From: Prionace glauca | Taxonomy: Eukaryota > Chordata > Chondrichthyes > Carcharhiniformes > Carcharhinidae | Direction of reading: 5' to 3' | Length of the DNA: 64,000 nt | Assembly (NCBI GenBank): GCA_037974335.1 | Contig: CM075760.1 | Span: 52,364,046-52,428,045, forward strand | Shown here: positions 1 to 9,679 of the stretch, in pieces | Layout: the number at the start of each line of letters is the position of its first letter | Position numbering within the stretch: the stretch's first letter is position 1 | Notes under the pieces: model-generated | Database searches by the model: none | What the model saw: only the letters and a program-made list of their open reading frames with translations | Told to the model about the DNA's origin: nothing | Translations under genes and position numbers: made by a program

Positions 1-60
1 GGTGTTGTCAGACTTTTTACTGTGTCTACCCCAGTCCAGCGCCAGCATATCCACATCATG
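1..60 (+). mobile_element. Penelope-like element terminal fragment
   Basis: The first 60 bases match the right-hand end of the Penelope-like insertion at 15569-15626: the same run from GGTGTTGTCAGAC through to CCACATCATG. Only the terminus lies in the window; the remainder would be upstream. The match is seen directly; the family assignment comes from the complete copy at 14873-15623. Confidence 0.6.
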
Positions 61-389
61 ACATTAATAAACCAGATGGGTCTTTCTGAAAATGGACAAT
101 GTTTTTATGGTCACTAATGAATTCTAAACTCCAGATATATTTACTTAAGTTCCACCATCTGCGGTGACGTGATCGGAATCCATGTGCCCAGAACATTAGC
201 TGAGTTGTTGCATTAATACTCAAGTGATAAAACCTACAGTCCATCACATCCACACCTGAGTGTACACATCCTGAATTCCGGTAACCCAGACACACCATAC
301 TATGCATGTCTGCCCGACTCCCGGATTGCACAGCATTAACTGCCTCAATCAGGGAGCTCATATTCCAAAGCTCCACCTGATGGTTACCG

Positions 390-1145
390 TTGAAGTCCTT
401 AGATATATCTCTCTACCTTTTTCTATGTTTCTTGTGGCTCTCTCTCTATCATTCTTTCTCTATGTCTCTCTGTGCCTCTGTCTCTCTCGATGTTTCACTC
501 TGTCTTTTGCTGTCTCTCCGCTTCTCCCCCACTCTCCCTCTGTCTCTCCTGCCTCAGTGTCACTCTCCTACTCCCACTCCCTGTCCCTCTTTAATTTATT
601 TGTCTCTCTGCCCCACCCCCCACCCACCTCACTCTGACTTTTGCTCTTGCTTTGTCCATTGTGCTTTTTCAGTCCCACTCTTTCCCATTCACTCCTACTC
701 TGTGTCTCGATATCTCTGTTTCTATCTGTCTCTGGCTATTTCCTTCTGCATCACTTTTTGCCTCCCGTTCCCCCACCCCCTTGTCTCCCTCTCCCTCTCG
801 TATTACAAACTCCAATCTGTCTTCCTCTATCTCCCTTTCTCATTCCCTGTATATCTCTCTCGCCATTTTCCTCATTATTTCTGTCTTTCTCATTCCCTGT
901 TTATCTCTCTCGCCATTTTCCTCACTATTTCTGTCTTTCACATTCTGTGAGACTCTGTCTTTGTCTCTCTTCTATCTCATTGTTTCCTGTACCTGTTAGA
1001 AACTCTTTGAAATTCTTTGCTCTCCAAGTCTTCGTGCCTTTCCCTCTCTTTGCCACTCTCTGTCTAATAATCTCACAGTTGCTAACATTGTCCTCTCTAT
1101 CTATCTGTCAGTCTTTCTATCTCTGTGAGGCTGTTTGGTGATTTA
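390..1145 (+). repeat. Degenerate polypyrimidine (TCTC)n tract
   Basis: About 750 bases of CT-rich low-complexity sequence lie just downstream of the left receptor gene. The purine-rich tract at 7480-8000 is its counterpart in the other arm. Overlapping open frames here are composed of Ser/Leu/Cys/Val and are not genes. Confidence 0.8.
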
Positions 1146-1188
1146 CAGTTTGAATGCCCAATAGGAAGATTCAGAGGTCTTGTTGTTG

Positions 1189-2096
1189 TCATTTCCTCTC
1201 AGGCTGTATTGAGTGGAAAATTGCAGTAAGGGGATATTTCAGTACATTTTTTAGCTGCTGCCTGAACTGAGTTTGTGTCACAGCGTAAATAGCGGTATTT
1301 GTACAGCAACTTGTGAGTTGTAGCATGAAGCCCAATTCCATAACATAAAATTCTAATATAATTTTAAACCCCAAATCATACATGCGATTCCATGCTGAAT
1401 AAACCATGAATATTGACCATAAGATAATGAAATTGGCTGAGATAACAAATAGGAAAATGATGGATTTCCTTCGACTCTCCAACTCTGGGTCTTTTGGATT
1501 CTCACCGCTGCGGTGAGCCCGGAGTCTCCTGCGGGCTCTGCTGCTCACTAAAATGTGTCTGACGGTGAGAGCATTCAGCAGCAGAATCAGGACGAATGGG
1601 GCACACGGGTTTAGAATGTAATGGAGGAACTCAATTGTTCCCCAGACCAGAGAGTGCATAACACCAAATGTGGTGTGACAAAACCAGGGGAGGTTCCGCC
1701 GCTGATATGTATTTAATAACATAAAATACCAGATAATGTTCTTTAAACAGCTCAGCACTGTCACTGTTCCCAGAACCACAGCCGCCGATTTCTCAGTGCA
1801 ATATTTACTTCTCAGCTTGGGACAGCAAATGGCCACAAATCGATCAAAGGTGAAAGTGACTGTGAACCAGACAGAACAGTCAGTGGCAGCATAAAGCAGG
1901 ACAGCGTGGATATTACACACGGGGAACGAGTATAGGAAATATAAGTGTTCCTCATAAACAATGGGAATGTGTCTCATTATCAGGTCGAGGATAATGACCA
2001 GCAGATCCCCCACTGACATGGCAACCAGGTAATGAGTGACACATTTGGACAGACCACAGTTTCTGCTCCTCAGTGTCACAATTGTGATTATGTTCA
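1189..2096 (-). CDS. GPR139-like GPCR, exon 2 (most of the receptor)
   Basis: This is exon 2 of a class A G-protein coupled receptor of the GPR139-like type, a plasma-membrane receptor family that I recall as much expanded in cartilaginous fish; the ligand cannot be inferred. The acceptor reads TTCCTGACAG before TGAACATAATC. It joins exon 1 (4116-4200) in phase to give GVPVN in TM1, for a predicted 330 residues, which is a usual length. In that numbering, Asp59 is the conserved TM2 aspartate, Cys89 and Cys168 are the likely TM3/ECL2 disulfide pair, DRF at 113-115 replaces DRY, Trp151 lies in TM4 and NTAIY replaces NPxxY in TM7. ICL3 is basic (SSRARRRLRAH). The stop is TGA at 1189-1191. The frame is uninterrupted, so the gene may be functional. 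The intron is about 2.0 kb and contains a SINE. Confidence 0.85.
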
Positions 2097-2214
2097 CTGT
2101 CAGGAAGGAAATACAGAATAAAATTAGATATGATTCAATGGAAGGAATTGCCATTTAGACTTACGATGTTTTTTTTTAAAGTACATTATCACAACAATTG
2201 GAATACATTTTTTA

Positions 2215-2392
2215 AGCCAGTACGTCTTTCGGAGTGTGAGGGGAAAGTAGAGCATCTGGAGTAAACCTGTACAGACACAGAGAGAATGTACAAACTCAAC
2301 ACAGACAATGACCCAAAAATGGAACTGAACCCAGGTTTCTGATGCTGTGAGTCAGCAGTACTAACCACTCTGCCACCGTACTGCTCCTTGGT
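2215..2392 (-). mobile_element. tRNA-derived SINE in the receptor intron
   Basis: The minus strand reads as a tRNA-like head (GTTAGTACTGCTGACTCACAG, split here by a variable site) followed by the common elasmobranch SINE body with TTACTCCAGATGCTC. The element at 6205-6370 has the same position and orientation relative to the other receptor exon, so the SINE was there before the inverted duplication. Confidence 0.75.
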
Positions 2393-3029
2393 AGTGACAC
2401 AAAGTTAACATTTGGGAAAGAGCTTTCCAGGGAGTTCTCAACGTTATCCCTCACTCAGCTACAGGTAAATATCCCCTCTGCCTGTGAAGGATTTGGAGGG
2501 TAAGAAGGATGAGGCAGTAAACCCTAACAGAAGATGCGGAGTGGAGTCCTGTAGGTGGTAATCTGTTGTCTCTCAGACAGCTCACTGACAACTCCCGCAA
2601 CAGAGCTGGTACCAAACAGTGTTGGTTTGACCCTTTCCTCTGGACAATACAACAATTGGCAGAGGGAGATCCTGATGCCCTGAAGCACAGAATCTCTATT
2701 AGATTTACATCTCCATGAGTCCTCTCATGGCAGGAATGTTGTCAATATATGCACCAGGTAAAAACTAAAACAAAGGCCAGTAGCAAATGAAAAACCAAGC
2801 AAGCTGCCTAATGACTCTCATCCTGTGACTCCGACATCCAATATTATGAAATGCATAAAAAGGTTAGTCATGGCATGAATCAGTTCCGGCTTCCCAGATT
2901 TCCTGGATCCACTACAGTTCACTACATCCACAACAGGTCCAAAATCCCATCTCTCTGACATTACAGTCAACCCTGTAACGCCGACTCATGTTTATCAACG
3001 ACAGCTCAGCCATTAACACCATTATTCCT

Positions 3030-3147
3030 ATGCATGTGTCTGTGTGTGTGTGTGTGTGTGTGTGTCTGTGTGTGTGTGTGTGTCTGTGTGTGTCTGTGTG
3101 TGTCTGTGTGTGTGTGTGTCTGTGTGTGTCTGTGTGTGTGTGTGTGA
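3030..3147 (+). repeat. (TG)n/(TGTC)n microsatellite
   Basis: Simple TG and TGTC repeats lie inside the intron of the left receptor gene. Open frames across it on both strands are repeat translations. The bases around it (2750-3030 and 3150-3320) show no recognisable feature. Confidence 0.95.
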
Positions 3148-3324
3148 GCACCAGAGTACCTGATGAGTGCTCCTAAGTGTGTGTTATTCCGGAGGCTTAC
3201 AACAATTTTGGCTTCTGAATTTGTGTGAGAGTGGGAGTAAGTGTCTAAATCTGATTGCTTCTATCAGTAAATGTTTCTATTAATACATGTATGTTAGTGT
3301 TTCTGTGACTCCAGGAAAGTTTGT

Positions 3325-3685
3325 GGTGGTGCAGGGGATAGTGTTGTTGCCTCATAGCACTAGGCTCCCTGGTTCAATTTCAGGCTTGGCTACTGAGTGT
3401 GCAGAGTCTACTCGTTCTCACTGTGTCTGCGTGGGTTTCCTCCAGGTGCTCCGGTTTCCCCCAAAAATCTGAAAGTTGTGATGGTTTGATGTATTGGCCG
3501 TGCTAAATACTCCCTCAGTGTACCTGAACAGGTGCCGGAGCGTGGCAACTCGGGGATTTTTACAGCAACTTCATTGCAGTGTTAATGTTTGCATACTTGT
3601 GACATTGATGAATGAATTTCAATACGAAACATGTTTTCTCTTGAGATTCTGCTGTGCAAACATGATCAATAAAATGCATTCTGCA
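3325..3685 (+). mobile_element. tRNA-derived SINE, near full length
   Basis: It has a degenerate tRNA head (GGTTCAATTTCAGGCTTGGC region), the body motif GTGGGTTTCCTCCAGGTGCTC, and the 3' end CTTCATTGCAGTGTTAATG followed by an AT-rich tail. It is inserted in the intron of the left receptor gene, antisense to it. The other arm has no equivalent I can see, so it probably inserted after the duplication. The stretch 3690-4110 beyond it shows nothing recognisable. Confidence 0.8.
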
Positions 3686-4115
3686 GCGTGGTGACTGGGT
3701 GGGCAATTGGCAGTGAGCTGGCGTTACATGTAGATGGTAAAAAACCATTCTGCTTTATATTTTTCTCACAAAGGATTAGTGTTAGGTCACATGTCTATGG
3801 ATAGTCACAACACACAGAAGACACCCTAGCCCATAGGCCCTGAGACAATTGTCAGCGGCTGAAAGAATTAATAACTGGATATAGGGATTCAACAGAAACA
3901 ACAAGAGCAGCAAACCCAGTACAGTAAATGACAAGGAAATCAATACAGTTAAACAGCCTTTCTAGAATTAGGAACTGGGGACAGAACTTTACAGCCTCAC
4001 TTTTCCGAAAACTGCAAAATCCTACCTGTGTTCAACAGACCTTCCCATGCTCTGACCCCTGCCTGCTCCGATTCCAGTGGCAGTCGGACTGTTACAATTC
4101 CAAACAGGGACTTAC

Positions 4116-4200
4116 CCGGTACTCCAATAATCGCCAACATGGGATAGTAAACGTACTGAATCGCCTTCAGTAGACTTTCAATCCGAACACCGAATGGCAT
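4116..4200 (-). CDS. GPR139-like GPCR, exon 1
   Basis: This exon is 85 bases: 28 codons plus one base, beginning MPFGVRIESLL and ending YYPMLAIIGVP before a strong donor (CCGG/GTAAGTCC). The YYPxLAxIGVP block is the conserved start of TM1 in GPR139-like receptors, and joining it to 2096 restores GVPVN. I chose the ATG at 4200 because family members start shortly before this block. The frame stays open upstream to 4638 through a 42-bp repeat, so longer starts (4254, or as far as 4638) are possible; that would give up to about 476 residues. Confidence 0.8.
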
Positions 4201-4271
4201 CCTCCAATTATCTAAGGTTAACAAATAAATCCAATAGTGTATTCCCTCGGGCATGGATGGAAACTTCCAAT

Positions 4272-4510
4272 CCATTGTTCCCAGATTCCGATCAATTGTT
4301 GGAACACTCTGGGTCATTGTTCCCAGATTCCGATCAATTGTTGGAACACTCTGGGTCATTGTTCCCAGATTCTGACCAATTGTTGGAACACTCTGGGTCA
4401 TTGTTCCCAGATTCTGATCAATTGTTGGAATACTCTGGGTCATTGTCCCCAGATTCTGATCCACTGTTGGAACATTCTGGGCCATTGCTCCCAGATTCTG
4501 ATCTCTCCTC
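4272..4510 (-). repeat. 42-bp minisatellite (six units) abutting GPCR exon 1
   Basis: CAGATTC recurs at 4282, 4324, 4366, 4408, 4450 and 4492, a period of exactly 42. On the minus strand each unit translates to a 14-residue repeat (NLGTMTQSVPTIDQ with few changes), open and in frame with exon 1 of the receptor. It may be 5' UTR, an alternative N-terminal ectodomain, or chance, since a period divisible by three stays open once it is open. Confidence 0.9.
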
Positions 4511-4807
4511 TCCCTCCCTCTGTCTCCACAGCCGCTGATCGCTGTTAGTGTTGGAGTTGTCGCTCCCGCTGACTCAATGGGACAACACATTGAACGGAAT
4601 CCCTTATTATTCGAAGGGGGAAATCCCTCCAGGCACACTAATCAGATCCATGGAGACTCACATCAATTACAGTCACTAAACAAACAGCTTCACCTCACCC
4701 TGTTCAATCCAACACTTTTTACACGCAAAGAAGAGAATTTACAGCCTAGATGGGGTGTTGAGGTTCAGGGAAGTATTGGAAGTTGGAAATAATGGAGAGG
4801 CAGACAT

Positions 4808-5035
4808 GAGTTGTGGGGGTCTGGAACGCGCTAGCGAGTAGGGTGGTGGAGGCAGGAACGTTGGACTCGTTTAAGATGCAGTTAGATAGGCACATGAGTG
4901 AAACGAGAATGGAGGGATATGGTAGGGTCTATTAAATAGGGTTAAACCTCGGGAGACACCGGAAAGGCAGGCTGTAAGATTAATATTTTTGTCTTTATTC
5001 CACAGGTGGAGGTCCATCTCGTGTCCAGGAGGTCA
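4808..5035 (+). mobile_element. CR1-like LINE 3' end with extended 3' unit
   Basis: The end of the LINE ORF is followed by a 3' extension containing GACACCGGAAAGGCAGGCTG and GTGGAGGTCCA. The same sequence occurs at 21955-22160 and, reversed, at 37680-37870. It sits where the first exon of the right receptor gene might be expected by symmetry. Confidence 0.75.
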
Positions 5036-6204
5036 TAGTGGGGCAGCAAAAATAATACACTGGGCACTATGAAAGGTAGCGACACACTGAACCCTGATGC
5101 TTTAAAAGCAAACCCTCTGTGTCATTCGAGTGTGAGATTACTATTTCTTCCAGTGTTGTGCGAACAATGGTCACAATGCTGTGGTCTCCCCTACAGGGTG
5201 TAGTCATTTGTAAATATTAGAGAGATTCTGAACTGTCGAGGCATGAGGATCTCTCTCTGCCAACTGCTGGTAGTGTCCAGGGGAAAGGGTGAAACCAGCA
5301 CTGTTTGGTAGCAGCTCTGCTGCAGGGCTTGTCAGTAGCTATCTGAAAGGTGACAGATTACTGTCTTCAGGACTCCAGTCCGAATTTTCTGTCAGAGTTA
5401 CCCCCACAGCCTTCTCACACTCCAAATCCCCCACAAGGTAGAAAGACTATTTACCTAGAGTTGGTGAGGGTCAATTTTGAGGGCCCCCGAAAACTCTTTC
5501 CAAAATGTATCCCATTTTGTACCAACCATGGAGCATCATAGTAGCACAGTGGTGTTAGTGCGAGTGGGTGAAACGACCATTACGGCCTCAGGGTGTAGTT
5601 CAATAACGGCACAGCTTTATTTTATTTTCCATCGACGGAGGTGCAGTCAGGACATACAATCGGACTGTCCCGAAAGCATACTAAACACCCACCGTCTCGG
5701 GCTACAGTTATACCCGATCTTCGGTATAGTATGCGATTCAAATGCTAATACTTTATTTACAGTATTTGACTTCAGCCATCCTGTTTCAATGTTTTCGAGT
5801 GCTGGGGCAATTGTTTTAAGTGTGTGTTAATCGTTTTTGTCTGATTGTTTATTAATGGTCTAGAATGTCTGAGGCTTGAACCAGAAGGTGTGTCATTGAT
5901 CTCAAAAGAATTTTGAGGGGCCAGGGAGTTTCCTTTACTATGCTAATTTTAGGTGTCTCCATGGGTTGTTTGACTGTTTTAGAAGTGCTGATTTTGATGG
6001 GGTGTTGGATGTGTTTTATTAAATTTAGTTCCTGTAGGTACCATCCTGTCCAGCTTCCCTTGTGTGCTCGCCCTCATTTGCATTCTAAAAGCATGCTCTT
6101 GCCTGCTAATCTGTGTCTGTTACTTTGTGATTTTTAATGGAGAGGCTCTGAGTGTAACTTCACTCTGCTTCCATATCGTGTGCCCAATTTCATAAAATCT
6201 GCTT

Positions 6205-6370
6205 TCCCATAACTGTGGTTAGCAGTGCTGACTCACAGTATCAGGAACCTGGGTTCAATTCCAGGCTTGGGTCACTGTCTGTATCGAGTTTGGACCTTAT
6301 ACCCGTGTCTACGTGGGTTTCCTCCAGATGCTCCAGTTTCCCCTCACACTCCAAAAGATATGCTGGATCA
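6205..6370 (+). mobile_element. tRNA-derived SINE beside right receptor exon
   Basis: The tRNA-like head (GGTTAGCAGTGCTGACTCAC) and body (GTGGGTTTCCTCCAGATGCTC) end about 120 bases before the exon 2 acceptor. It mirrors the SINE at 2215-2392. Confidence 0.75.
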
Positions 6371-6492
6371 TAAAAAAAGTAACTGATTCAGTGTGTGTGC
6401 ACATTTAAAAAAAATGTTCCACCTGCAGTCTAAATGGTAACTTATTCCCCCTGAATCATGTCTAATTTTATTCTTTACTTCCTTCCTGACAG

Positions 6493-7394
6493 TGAACATA
6501 ATCACAATTGTGACATTGACAAGCAGAAACTGTGGTCTGTCCAAATGTGTCACTCGTTACCTGGTGGCGATGTCAGTGGTGGATCTGCTAGTTGTTATCC
6601 TTGACCTGATAATGAGACACATTCCCATTGTTTATTGGGAACAGTTTTATTTCCTGTACTCAGTCCCCGTGTGTAACATCCACGCCGTCCTGCTTTATGC
6701 AGCCACTGACTGTTCTGTCTGGTTCACCATCACTTTCACCTTTGATCGATTTGTGGCCATTTGCTGCCCCAAGCTGAAAAGTAAATATTGCACTGAGAAA
6801 TCGGCGGCTGTGGTTCTGGGAACAGTGACAGTGCTGAGCTGTTTAAAGAACATTTTCTGGTATTTTATGTTATTAAATCGATATGGGCTGGCGAACAATC
6901 CCTGGTTTTGTCAGTTCACATGGGAACTTATAGGATCTCCGGTCTGGGGAACAATCGAGTTCCTCCACAACATTCTAACCCCGTGTGTCCCATTCGCCCT
7001 GATTCTGCTGCTCAATGCTCTCACCGTCAGACACATTTTAGTGAGCAGCAGAGCCCGCAGGAGACTCCGGGCTCACAGCAGTGGGGAGAACCCTCGTGAC
7101 CCAGAGATGGAGAGTCGAAGAAAATCCATCATTTTACTGTTTGTTATCTCAGCCAATTTCATCCTCTTATGGTTGATATTAATGGTTTATACCATATGGA
7201 TTCGGATGTATAATTTGGGCTATCAATCAGTATGGTTACACCTTTTTGTTATGGATTTGGGCTTCATGCTGCAACTCACAAGTTGCTGCACAAATACTGC
7301 CATTTATGCTGTGACACAGACTCACTTCAGACAGCAGTTAAAAGATCTCCTGAAACACCCCCTTACTGTAATTCTTCAACTCAATAAACCCTGA
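6493..7394 (+). CDS. GPR139-like GPCR, exon 2 of a second gene
   Basis: This is a second class A receptor exon, closely similar to 1189-2096 and with the same acceptor (TTCCTGACAG, then TGAAC). Starting after the split valine codon it encodes 299 residues and a stop. It keeps the TM2 aspartate (VVDLLVVILD), FDRFVAICC at TM3, the basic SSRARRRLRAH loop and CCTNTAIYAV in TM7, with no interruption. The C-terminus ends LNKP, a few residues shorter than its sister. Differences cluster in ECL2 and around TM5-TM7. No exon 1 with the YYPxLAxIGVP block and a donor was found between 4200 and 6490, so the gene is either incomplete, uses a distant first exon, or is a pseudogene with an intact exon. Confidence 0.75.
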
Positions 7395-7479
7395 CAGGAA
7401 ACTGCAACCATAAGTCCCTTGACTCTTTCTTTTGGGCATTCATGTTGTAAACAACAAAACACCATCACAAAGCAGAAAC

Positions 7480-8000
7480 AGTTACAGGTAGAGACAGAGT
7501 GGGCAGTGTTAGCAACAGTGAGAGTGATAGTGAGACATTGGCTTAGAGAGGGAAAAACACAAAAACATGGAGAACAACAGAGTTTGAAAGAGTTTCTAAC
7601 AGGTACAGAGAAAGAAACGGACAGAGAGAGAGAAAGAACAGAGACAGAGAGACTCTCACAGAGCGAGAGAGACAGGGATAGAGAGTGGAGAAAATGGCGA
7701 AGGTGATTTACAGGGAAGGAGAAAGGGAGACAGAAGAAGGCAAACTGGAGCTGGAAATAAAAGAGGGAAAGGAAGGGAAAATGGGAGACAAAAAGTGAGG
7801 CAAAGGGAAATAACCAGAAACAGAGAGAAACAGATATAGAGACAGAGAGCGGGAGTGAATGGGAAAGAGTGAGACTGAATGAGTAAAATGGAAACAACAA
7901 GAGCAAAAGACAGAGTGAGTGTGAGAGAGCGAGAGAGCAAGAGAGAGAGAGAGAGTGGCAGAAAGTGGCAGAGAGACATATTTAAAGACTTTACAGATAA
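7480..8000 (+). repeat. Polypurine (GAGA)n tract
   Basis: GA-rich low-complexity sequence downstream of the right receptor exon; the complement of the 390-1145 tract in the other arm. Frames here are not genes. Confidence 0.8.
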
Positions 8001-8289
8001 CCATCAAGTGGAATTATTGGAATATGAGCTCCCTGATTGAGGCAGTTAATGCTGTCCACTCCAGGAGCTCTGCAGACGTATATAATATGGAGTGTCTTGG
8101 TTAGCAGAATTCAGGATGTGTACACTCAGGATGTGGACAGGTGGTTTTATCACTCGACTATTAATACAGAAACTCAGCTAATGTATTGGGCACCCGGATT
8201 CCAATCTCGTCACAGCAGATGGTGGAATTTGAATAAATAGGTCTGGAGTTTAGAATCCGCTGGTGACCATAAAAACATTGTTGATTGTC

Positions 8290-9149
8290 GGAAAGCCCTA
8301 ACTGGTTCACCAATGTCCCAGGAAAGGAAATCTGTTGTCCTTACGTGGTCAGGCCTAACCGTGACTCCAGGGCCGCAACAATGTGGTTGACACTTAATTG
8401 TCCTCTGAACACGGGTGACTAGGAGGCCGAGTCGCGAAGGCAGATATCTTGAGCTGGTTACAATTAACAGATAACTGGTCGCATCCCCAATGGAAGAGAC
8501 AGTAATCATGAACTTTTTCAAAATTCTCCCAGCGGCAGCCAATAATATTTGGCTGTGGAGGCAAACTTACCCAGTCCTGAATAAACTGAAGAGAAGTAAG
8601 AGCTGATGGGGGTAACCAAAAGGCTGTTACAGCAGAATTGCACCCATATTGGAGTGGCAGAGAACAGCTGACTGTGGAAGATGGCATACTCCTATGGGGT
8701 TCAAGAGTGTCATCCTGAGACACCATCCCAACCCGGCCGAACTTTACCATGGCCACCCAGGAGTGGCAAACTGACGATCCTCCAAATTGCCACGTCTGGT
8801 GGCCAGGTATGGATACAGATATTCGATTGTGTGTCAGTGTTGGCAACATCAACAGGGCAGAACAGTCACCAGTCACTATTCTTTACACTTGGGTTGGCCG
8901 TAGACGTGACTGCACATGGACAGTGCCGGACCGTTCATGGGGTCTGTGTTCCTGATATTGGTAGATGCTCATTCAAAATGGATGGCCATACACAGGATGA
9001 GTTAATCAAATACAAGGAGAAGAGTGGAGAAACTTCACACCTCTTTCTTGACACCAGGCATTCTGCAGGTGTTGAATTCTAAAAATGGACCACCCTCCAT
9101 CAGTCAGGAATTTGTGCATTGCATGAAGTTCAGCAATATTTGATGCGTT
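8290..9149 (+). mobile_element. Ty3/gypsy LTR retrotransposon fossil, pol/integrase part
   Basis: Translated pieces resemble gypsy integrase: a DGILLWG-type start of the N-terminal region, VWWPGMD, and the catalytic-core region with FLxLVDAHSKWMA and an NGP-type motif. It is clearly broken, with several interruptions, and no LTR is seen. The downstream part resumes at 11326 after a nested LINE insertion. It is probably old, since later elements have accumulated inside it. Confidence 0.7.
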
Positions 9150-9679
9150 GATGTAGAGGGTACTGGTGAGGCCGCAACAGGAATACCGTGTGCAGTTTTG
9201 ATCGGCGTACTTGTGGAAGGATATATTGGCCTTGGAGGGAGTGCAGAGAAGGTTCACTGGGCTGATACCAGAGATGAGGGGGTTAACCTATGAGGAGAGA
9301 TTTAATAGACTGTATCTGTACTCATTGGAGTTTCGAAGGCTGAGGGGGGATCTTATAAGATAATGAAGGGGATGGATAGGGTAGAGGTAGAGAGTTTCTT
9401 CCCGCTTAGAAAGGACAGCAGGACTAGAGGGCACAGCCTCAAAATAATGGGGGGAGGACAGTTTAGATCGGAGTTGAGGAGGAACTTCTTCACTCAAAGT
9501 GTGGTGAATCTCTGGAATTCTCTGCCCATTGAAGTGGTGGAGGCTACCTCGCTGAATACATTTAAGTCATGGGTAGATAGATTTCTGATAGACAAGGGAA
9601 TTAAGGGTTATGGGGAGAAAGCGGGAAAGTGGAATTGATCCACTTCAGATCAGCCATGATCTTGTCGAATGGCAGGGCA

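Larger units (their letters stand above)
75..2750 (-). repeat. Left arm of inverted duplication carrying a GPR139-like gene
   Basis: Read on the minus strand this arm matches 5150-8290 on the plus strand in the same order: intron sequence (2630-2700 matches 5221-5310), a tRNA-headed SINE, exon 2, a polypyrimidine/polypurine tract, and a distal block (85-380 matches 8024-8270). The arms have diverged by indels and by one extra block at about 5480-6190 in the right arm. The arrangement places the two receptor genes head to head. Confidence 0.75.
5150..8290 (+). repeat. Right arm of inverted duplication
   Basis: This is the counterpart of 75-2750. From left to right it holds intron-like sequence (5221-5470), an unmatched block (about 5480-6190, nothing recognisable), a SINE, receptor exon 2, a purine tract and the distal block 8024-8270. 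The unmatched block is an insertion here or a loss from the left arm. Confidence 0.7.

Noticed and set aside
5913-6137. SFTMLILGVSMGC in a plus-strand frame as exon 1 of the right receptor
   Set aside because: It only loosely resembles YYPMLAIIGVP, and no donor in the required phase follows the motif.
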